Shown here in pieces: positions 6,650 through 11,275 of a DNA stretch of 11,275 bases. The position numbers and the translations under genes are program-made. Origin of the DNA: an uncultured Sutterella sp. (GTDB taxonomy: Bacteria > Pseudomonadota > Gammaproteobacteria > Burkholderiales > Burkholderiaceae_F); assembly GCA_900552545.1 (NCBI GenBank), contig USAL01000057.1:1-11275 (forward strand). The letters run 5' to 3'. The number at the start of each line of letters is the position of its first letter. Positions within the stretch are counted from its first letter, which is position 1. The notes beneath the pieces were generated by a model that worked only from the letters and a program-made list of their open reading frames with translations, did no database searches and was not told the DNA's origin.

Positions 6650-7870
6650 CTACTTCGTCTCGGCGTGATGCGGGTCATCGGGATTGATGAGCCCGTCCTG
6701 ACGGAACATCTGCTTGATGCCGTGCAGCGCCTGGCGGCAGCGGTACTCGTTTTCGATGAGCGCGATCCGCACGTGATCGTCGCCGTACTCACCGAAGCCG
6801 ATGCCGGGGCTTACCGCGACCTTGGCCTTTTCAAGAAGCTGCTTGCTGAATTCGACCGAACCAAGATGCATGTAGGGCTCGGGGATCTTCGCCCACAGAT
6901 ACATCGAGGCCTTCGGGCAGTCGACGTGCCAGCCGATTTCGTTCAAGCCCTTCACCATGATGTTGCGGCGCTTGGTGTACTTCTCGCGCACCTCCTCAAC
7001 GCAGCTCTGATCGCCCTCAAGCGCTTCGATGGCCGCGACCTGAATCGGCGTGAACATGCCGTAGTCGTGGTAGCTCTTGATGCGCGCCAGGGCATGCACC
7101 AGATCCTTGTTGCCCACCATGTAGCCGATGCGCCAGCCTGCCATGTTGTAGGACTTCGACATCGTGAAGAATTCGACGGCGACGTCCTTGGCGCCCGGCA
7201 CCTGCATGATCGAGGGAGCCTTGTAGCCGTCGTAGCAGATGTCGGCGTAGGCCAAGTCGTGCACGACCCAGATCCCGTAGCGCTTGGCAAGCGCGATCAC
7301 CTTCGAGAAGAACTCGAGGTCGGCGCACTGCGCCGTCGGGTTCGAGGGAAAGCCCAGAATCATCATCTTCGGGCGCGGCACGGTTTCAACGATCGCGCGC
7401 TCGAGTTCGCTCAGGAAGTCCACGCCCGGGATCATCTTCACCGAGCGCACGTCGGCGCCCGCGATCACCGCGCCGTAGATGTGAATCGGGTAGCTCGGAT
7501 TGGGCACGCGCACCGTGTCGCCGCGGTCCGTGCAGGCAAGCATCAGCTGCGCGATGCCTTCCTTGGAGCCGATCGTGACGCTCGCTTCGGTTTCCGGATC
7601 GATGTCGACGTCGAACTTGCGCTTGTACCAGTTGGAAATCGCCTTTCTCAAGCGGGGAATGCCGCGGGAAACCGAGTAGCCGTGCGTGTTGTCGCGGCTT
7701 GCCACCTCGATCAGCTTGTCGACGATGTGCTTCGGAGTCGGGCCGTCGGGGTTGCCCATGGAGAAGTCGATGATGTCCTCGCCGCGCCGACGCGCCGCCA
7801 TCTTCAGCTCGTTGGTGATGTTGAAGACGTAGGGCGGAAGTCGCTTGATGCGCGCAAATTCAGTATTCAT
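6650..7870 (-). CDS. alaC: AlaC-type PLP-dependent aminotransferase (glutamate-pyruvate)
   Basis: This class I/II aminotransferase is expected to make alanine from pyruvate and glutamate in the cytoplasm. The protein has 406 residues, normal for the family. Conserved points are FSMGNPDGPTP (36-46), N177 in FPSNPTA, D205 and Y208 in HDLAYAD (which contact PLP), the Schiff-base lysine K239 in FTMSKSYNMAGWRIGY, and the substrate carboxylate arginine near R367-372 in DDHVRIALIENE. The MSKSYNMAGWR block and the N-terminus RIKRLPPYVF are characteristic of AlaC/YfdZ rather than AspC. The stop is TAG. No good ribosome site precedes ATG 7870. Its place upstream of hom-thrC recurs in betaproteobacteria and suggests co-regulation of aspartate-family and alanine synthesis. 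The role is inferred by family; the exact amino donor and acceptor are not provable here. Confidence 0.93.
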   Translation of the reverse strand: MNTEFARIKRLPPYVFNITNELKMAARRRGEDIIDFSMGNPDGPTPKHIVDKLIEVASRDNTHGYSVSRGIPRLRKAISNWYKRKFDVDIDPETEASVTIGSKEGIAQLMLACTDRGDTVRVPNPSYPIHIYGAVIAGADVRSVKMIPGVDFLSELERAIVETVPRPKMMILGFPSNPTAQCADLEFFSKVIALAKRYGIWVVHDLAYADICYDGYKAPSIMQVPGAKDVAVEFFTMSKSYNMAGWRIGYMVGNKDLVHALARIKSYHDYGMFTPIQVAAIEALEGDQSCVEEVREKYTKRRNIMVKGLNEIGWHVDCPKASMYLWAKIPEPYMHLGSVEFSKQLLEKAKVAVSPGIGFGEYGDDHVRIALIENEYRCRQALHGIKQMFRQDGLINPDDPHHAETK

Positions 7871-8282
7871 AGGAAGAATTCAGCCAACCGCGGCGGCGCG
7901 CAAAGCGCCCGTCCGGTTCCAGCTGCCGTAAGTAGGAATGGCCAGCAAAAAACCAAACACCAACCGCGAGCGCACCCGTTGTGCAAAACACACGCCTGTT
8001 GGAATCCTTCACAGTACTTCAAAGGCCCGAAGACGTGCTTGCAAGGCTGAAGCGGCAGACTGCCCGCCACGCCCCGGCGCCCGAGGCGGTGCATCTCGTA
8101 ATTAAAGCATGTTTGCAGCCGCTTTGGCGCAACGCCTCTTTGAAACGGGGGCAATTGCGGCACAATTGCGACGAGTTGGTGCGCACCGCACGATGCCGCC
8201 CCTTTTTGCGGCCGCACACACCTTCGGGTACGCTCAGAAGTGCGCAAAGCCTCTGATCTTTCTACATTTTTGGAGACAAACC
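7871..8282. promoter_or_regulatory. 412-base divergent intergenic region between alaC and the peroxiredoxin gene
   Basis: No gene is supported. It must hold promoters firing in both directions. Visible structures: an imperfect GC-rich hairpin in the alaC leader (outer arms AACCG 7886-7890 and CGGTT 7914-7918); two copies of CAATTGCG at about 8153-8160 and 8163-8170; and the 10-bp palindrome GGTGCGCACC (8178-8187). A TTGAAA (about 8140-8145) 15-17 bases before CACAAT is a weak + strand promoter candidate. None matches a regulator site that I can name. Confidence 0.35.
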
Positions 8283-8753
8283 ATGTACAGCATCGGTGAC
8301 TCGGTCGTCGACATCAAGGCGAGCTCGACGCTCGGCGACTTTTCCATGGCCTCCCGCGCAGGCCGCTGGGTCGTGTTCTACTTCTATCCCAAGGACAACA
8401 CCTCGGGCTGCACGCTCGAGGCGCGCGACTTCTCGGCCGCCCGCGAAACCTTCGCCGCCGAAGGCTGCGACATCGTCGGCGTCTCGCGCGACAGCGTCAA
8501 GACCCATCAGGGCTTCTGCACGCGGCAGGAGCTCACGATCGAACTGGTGAGCGACAAGGACGAGGCGCTTTGCACGGCCTTTGACGTCATCAAGCCCAAG
8601 GTGATGTACGGCAAGCCCTGCCGCGGCATCGTGCGCTCGACCTTCCTCATCAACCCCGAGGGCGTGATCGTGCGCGAGTGGCGCGGCGTCAAGGTCCCGG
8701 GCCATGTCGAGGCAGTGCTCGCGGCCCTGCGCGAGGAAAAGGCAAAGGCCTAA
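8283..8753 (+). CDS. bcp: Bcp/PrxQ-type peroxiredoxin
   Basis: A thiol peroxidase that reduces hydrogen peroxide and organic hydroperoxides in the cytoplasm. The protein is 156 residues, the normal size, with a thioredoxin fold. FYFYPKDNTSGCTLEARDF carries the peroxidatic cysteine C43 (family motif TPGCTxE; here Ser replaces Pro). GIVRSTFLINPEG (115-127) is the conserved Arg-containing C-terminal block. Most members place a resolving cysteine five residues after the first; here that position is R48. Other cysteines are at 62, 79, 97 and 113, so an alternative resolving cysteine (such as C97) or 1-Cys behaviour is possible. ATG 8283 was chosen because GGAGA lies 7 bases upstream and the family N-terminus (IGDSVVDI) begins there; an in-frame ATG at 8109 would add unlike sequence. 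It is divergent from alaC. Confidence 0.93.
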   Translation: MYSIGDSVVDIKASSTLGDFSMASRAGRWVVFYFYPKDNTSGCTLEARDFSAARETFAAEGCDIVGVSRDSVKTHQGFCTRQELTIELVSDKDEALCTAFDVIKPKVMYGKPCRGIVRSTFLINPEGVIVREWRGVKVPGHVEAVLAALREEKAKA

Positions 8754-8807
8754 CGCCGAATCTGCACCATGACCGTCGGGTGTTGAGCTCCAAGGAGCTT
8801 GACGCCC

Positions 8808-8858
8808 CCGTTGGCCGTCGGCCGCGCCCCAAAATTTGGAGCGGCCGACAGCCGACGG
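8808..8858. terminator. Long stem-loop between bcp and the ATPase remnant
   Basis: Arms 8808-8825 and 8841-8858 pair over 18 positions with one G-U and one mismatch; the 15-base loop contains a further CCAAA/TTTGG pairing. Only a TTTT (8867-8870) follows, 8 bases away, so it is a weak intrinsic terminator for bcp at best. It may instead act as a folded barrier between two convergent genes, or be a repeat element. Confidence 0.5.
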
Positions 8859-8891
8859 AAGCGGCCTTTTCGGAGGGATCGCGGGAGCGCC

Positions 8892-9452
8892 CTACACGTC
8901 AGCCTTCAAGAGTGAGCCCGTGAGGAATTTTGCAAAAAGCGGGATCGTGAAGTCGACGTCATCATGTTTGGGGCTAAAGATCATCCCCTTTTTATTCAGG
9001 CTTTCACGAATTTTTGAAGCGGTTTTGGAGCCGTACGCCTTCGCAACGTCCGATGTTCGATAAGGGCCGCAGCCCAGTCTCGCCATGGCATTGACGTACT
9101 CGGTCTCAGCGGGCGTCAGTCGGTCATACCGGACGTTGAAGATGCCCTCGATCATGGATTCAACAGCCGGCCTGTACGCCGCGCGGACATCCTCGAGGGT
9201 GACGGTCGGCTTCTGCGCTTGAAGCCAGATGTAGAAGCCGAGAACCTGAATAAAAAACGGATGCCCTTGCGTGATCAGCACAATTTTTTCGACGGCCGAC
9301 TTCTCGATGGCGATCCCTTTTTGTTCCAGAGGAATGCAAACGGCAGCCTCGATGGCATCAACTCCCAGAGAGCCGATTCTGCGCCAACGACCGGCAAGCT
9401 TCGGCGCAGGAGCGCCTGCGCCGGGTACGAAAGGATTCAGATCTGCCTGCAT
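8892..9452 (-). pseudogene. AAA-type ATPase remnant with the nucleotide-binding core deleted in frame
   Basis: The 186-residue frame joins two ends of a family of about 400-residue ATP-binding proteins. Residues 4-22 (DLNPFVPGAGAPAPKLAGR) are the usual N-terminus just before the ATPase domain. From about residue 25 (RIGSLGVDAIEAA, then TQGHPFFIQVLGFYIW) the sequence is the lid region that normally follows the ATPase core. Residues 105-182 (VRYDRLTPAETEYV, SDVAKAYGS, NKKGMIFSP, PLFAKFL) are the C-terminal winged-helix region. Walker A, Walker B and sensor motifs are absent, so about 200 residues are missing, yet the frame is kept. ATP hydrolysis is impossible. ATG 9452 has AGGTG 8 bases upstream; an in-frame GTG at 9461 is an alternative. 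The stop is TAG. The family comparison is from memory and the parent function is unknown to me. Whether the short product is made is open. Confidence 0.72.
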
Positions 9453-9791
9453 CGAAAACACCTGCCGCCTGGGAAGCTAAGGAGCAGAAGCAGTGTAAAG
9501 ACCGATCGGGATCAGTGGGAAGAACCTGGAAGAACCCGGCAGACGTGGCGCATTTTCCACAGCCTCCGTGCGAGTAGGCAACGTTCGCGTCAGCCCCTTC
9601 GTCAGCACCCTTCGCCATCACGCCGCCCGAAAAGACCTGACCTCTACCCTTAGGCAGGACGTACGGCATAATACCGCTATCAAAAATAAGGCAAAGCCAA
9701 CTTCGAGGCTTCGCATTGAAGTTCTCTTTCTCAAACACCGTCGACGCACCAGGCGTCTGACGCCGCAAACGATTTTTGACGCACAATCCGT
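9453..9791. other. 339-base intergenic region without a supported gene
   Basis: It holds a 10-base tandem repeat, GGAAGAACCT/GGAAGAACCC (9518-9537), and a short hairpin GGCGT-CTG-ACGCC (9752-9764) followed nine bases later by TTTTT. It must carry promoters for the genes on both sides, but I cannot place them. A 148-codon - strand frame (9358-9804) overlaps the remnant's start and shows no family resemblance, so I did not call it. Confidence 0.4.
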
Positions 9792-11275
9792 ATGTCCACC
9801 TCACTCGCCTACTTTCCCGGCCTCAACGGAACCAATGCCCTTGGGGACTTGACTGAGGAATCAACAGAGAAATGGGCAGAGCGCCTCGAAGAGGCCGGCA
9901 AGGCTCTTTTCCAGGATCTTCCCTCGGGCTTTCTTCGAACATTTCGGAAGGGTCCGAAAAGCCCGGTGTGCCTGCTTGCCGGGCGCGACGACATGAAGCC
10001 CCATGCACGCGCGCTCTCGCGCAGCCTCGTCTTTCCCCGCCTGGTCGTCTGGTGGGGCGGAAAGCTCTGGGTGGACGGCTCGGGCGTCGAGCATCCGGCG
10101 TTGCTGCGTGCGGCGCTTCTGTCGTGCGCGGGGGCCACGGTCTTTTCCGAAAACTCCGAAGTCGTCTCGCTTCGGCGACTGGTCGACGCGCTCATGAAGG
10201 AAAGAGTCGCCAATACCGCCGACCGGAACAATCTCTGGCGGCGCGCCCGCGCCCGCAGCATCATGACGACCACGGCGCCCCTGGAGTCGCTCATTGAAGA
10301 GGCCTTCATTGCGCTGGGCGGCAGCTGGATCGTCATGCGCAAGCTCTTCGGGCCGCAGGAAAAAAACAACAGGGCGCTCAGAAAGCGCATCATGGAGGCG
10401 CACCCGGCCGCAGAGCTTGACCAGGTGGCCGCCCGTGCGCTGCAGCTTGCCTGGAACAACCTTCTCAACTTCCAGAGGCAGTACCGGTTCATCAAGACGA
10501 TGAGCGAGTCGCCCGACTCCTCGCATCCCTCCTTTGCAAAGGACCTGATCGACTATGAGCGCAAGCCGGTGAAGCTCGCAAGCCTTGAGCGCCTCTGGCC
10601 CGCCAAGCATGCCTGGCGCGGCAAGTCCCACAGGGTCTATCGCTACGGGCGCTTGCTGCCCGACGTGCCCATGGGCACTTTTTCGTGCGCCTACGACCCC
10701 TTGAGCTTCAACTTCGGTCCGGACGACTTCCACCACCCGGGAATCGGCGAAGAACCGCCGAGCCCTCAGGACGACCACGACGAGGAAGACTTCTTTGACG
10801 ACGGGCGCACGCCCCCTGAACTTCTCTGCCACGGGTTTGAAAGCGTCGGCTCCTACAAGACGCTCGAATACGTGAAGGACCGCACGAGCTTTGTCAACGT
10901 CGCGCTCTTTGCGCTTCATGACCCCGACAAATTTCAGTACGACGATACGTTTGGCCCGTACGCCACGCTCTATGCGCCCGCCTTGTGCGAGAACGGAAAG
11001 ATCCTTGAGGGAACGCTGCCCTTGATTCCGGCCGTGCGCGCGGACTCGTCCCTTGAGGGCGTGGAGATTCTCGCCGCCGACCGAACGGACAATCCGGCCG
11101 TCGTCTCGCTCCTGGTTGAAACGAACCGATTCGGCGCCGTCCCGGCGCTGTGCACCTCCTGGATGGATCAGTGCGAGAAGTTGAAAACGAAGACGACGTA
11201 CACGGCAAGCTTCACCTTCTGGGCGCTTGACATCACCCGCGTCGTCCCCAAAAGAGGAAGCCGCGTCGACACGGG
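9792..11275 (+). CDS. Large protein of unknown function, open at the right edge (at least 494 codons)
   Basis: A single frame runs from ATG 9792 to the window end without a stop. An in-frame TGA lies at 9777-9779, so this is the first possible ATG, but no clear ribosome site precedes it. Third codon positions are strongly G/C, as in the confident genes nearby, and the composition is protein-like (many Trp, Phe, Tyr). I see no signal peptide and no membrane segment. Residues 1-270 look mostly helical. Around 305-340 there is a loop-like acidic stretch (GIGEEPPSPQDDHDEEDFFDD). Residues 350-480 look globular (YATLYAPALCENGKILEG, SFTFWALDI). I do not recognise a family. The last part vaguely recalls the N-terminal extension of very large helicase-like proteins, which is only a guess. 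The antisense frame 9861-10919 is its shadow. Confidence 0.8.
   Translation, partial: MSTSLAYFPGLNGTNALGDLTEESTEKWAERLEEAGKALFQDLPSGFLRTFRKGPKSPVCLLAGRDDMKPHARALSRSLVFPRLVVWWGGKLWVDGSGVEHPALLRAALLSCAGATVFSENSEVVSLRRLVDALMKERVANTADRNNLWRRARARSIMTTTAPLESLIEEAFIALGGSWIVMRKLFGPQEKNNRALRKRIMEAHPAAELDQVAARALQLAWNNLLNFQRQYRFIKTMSESPDSSHPSFAKDLIDYERKPVKLASLERLWPAKHAWRGKSHRVYRYGRLLPDVPMGTFSCAYDPLSFNFGPDDFHHPGIGEEPPSPQDDHDEEDFFDDGRTPPELLCHGFESVGSYKTLEYVKDRTSFVNVALFALHDPDKFQYDDTFGPYATLYAPALCENGKILEGTLPLIPAVRADSSLEGVEILAADRTDNPAVVSLLVETNRFGAVPALCTSWMDQCEKLKTKTTYTASFTFWALDITRVVPKRGSRVDT

Noticed and set aside
6635..8050. 471-codon + strand frame antisense to alaC
   Set aside because: Shadow of alaC. Composition is His/Arg/Val-rich and the frame runs into the noncoding divergent region.
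9358..9804. 148-codon - strand frame including a Cys-containing stretch (GGCGKCATS)
   Set aside because: Overlaps the start of the ATPase remnant in another frame, with no recognisable family and no good ribosome site. The CxxC resemblance alone is not enough.
9861..10919. 352-codon - strand frame
   Set aside because: Complement of the + strand frame from 9792, which has the better codon pattern and stays open to the window edge.
1..11275. CRISPR array, tRNA or rRNA genes, insertion sequence with terminal repeats
   Set aside because: I saw no regularly spaced repeats, no cloverleaf-like sequence and no transposase or matching terminal inverted repeats on either strand.

Overview
The window is GC-rich, densely coded DNA from a Gram-negative bacterium. 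The gene order alaC - hom - thrC, a GltL-type ABC ATPase and a di-heme cytochrome c peroxidase point to a betaproteobacterium. The mix of intact biosynthesis genes and decaying accessory genes would suit a gut-associated Sutterellaceae-like Burkholderiales member, but that placement is inferred from protein flavour and gene order only.

Left part (1-3391): the window opens in the last third of a glutamate/aspartate ABC transporter ATPase (gltL, + strand), closed by a clear bidirectional terminator. On the - strand follows a periplasmic di-heme cytochrome c peroxidase split by one in-frame TAG. Next come a + strand relict of a GltJ-type permease, a - strand exported TenA-like protein, and a - strand arginase-family pseudogene that has lost its start codon, its reading frame (twice) and apparently its central metal-binding block.

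Middle part (3482-7870, all - strand): alaC (PLP aminotransferase), hom (homoserine dehydrogenase with ACT domain) and thrC (threonine synthase). Hom and ThrC take aspartate semialdehyde towards threonine. AlaC makes alanine from pyruvate and sits upstream of them. hom and thrC are 60 bp apart and are probably cotranscribed. A 327-base gap between alaC and hom holds a small inverted repeat that could be an operator.

Right part (7871-11275): a 412-base divergent intergenic region separates alaC from a + strand Bcp/PrxQ-type peroxiredoxin that lacks the usual nearby resolving cysteine. Beyond a long stem-loop lies a - strand remnant of an AAA-type ATPase. It keeps the family N-terminus and C-terminal winged-helix region but has lost the whole nucleotide-binding core. 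The window ends in a long + strand reading frame (at least 494 codons, from 9792, open at the edge) of unknown family.

Overall, at least four loci are broken or internally deleted (peroxidase, permease relict, arginase-family gene, ATPase), set among intact core amino-acid genes. I do not see a clear novel multi-gene system. The best leads are the exported TenA-like protein with an altered active-site residue, the core-less ATPase remnant, the amber-split peroxidase and the unknown protein at the right edge.
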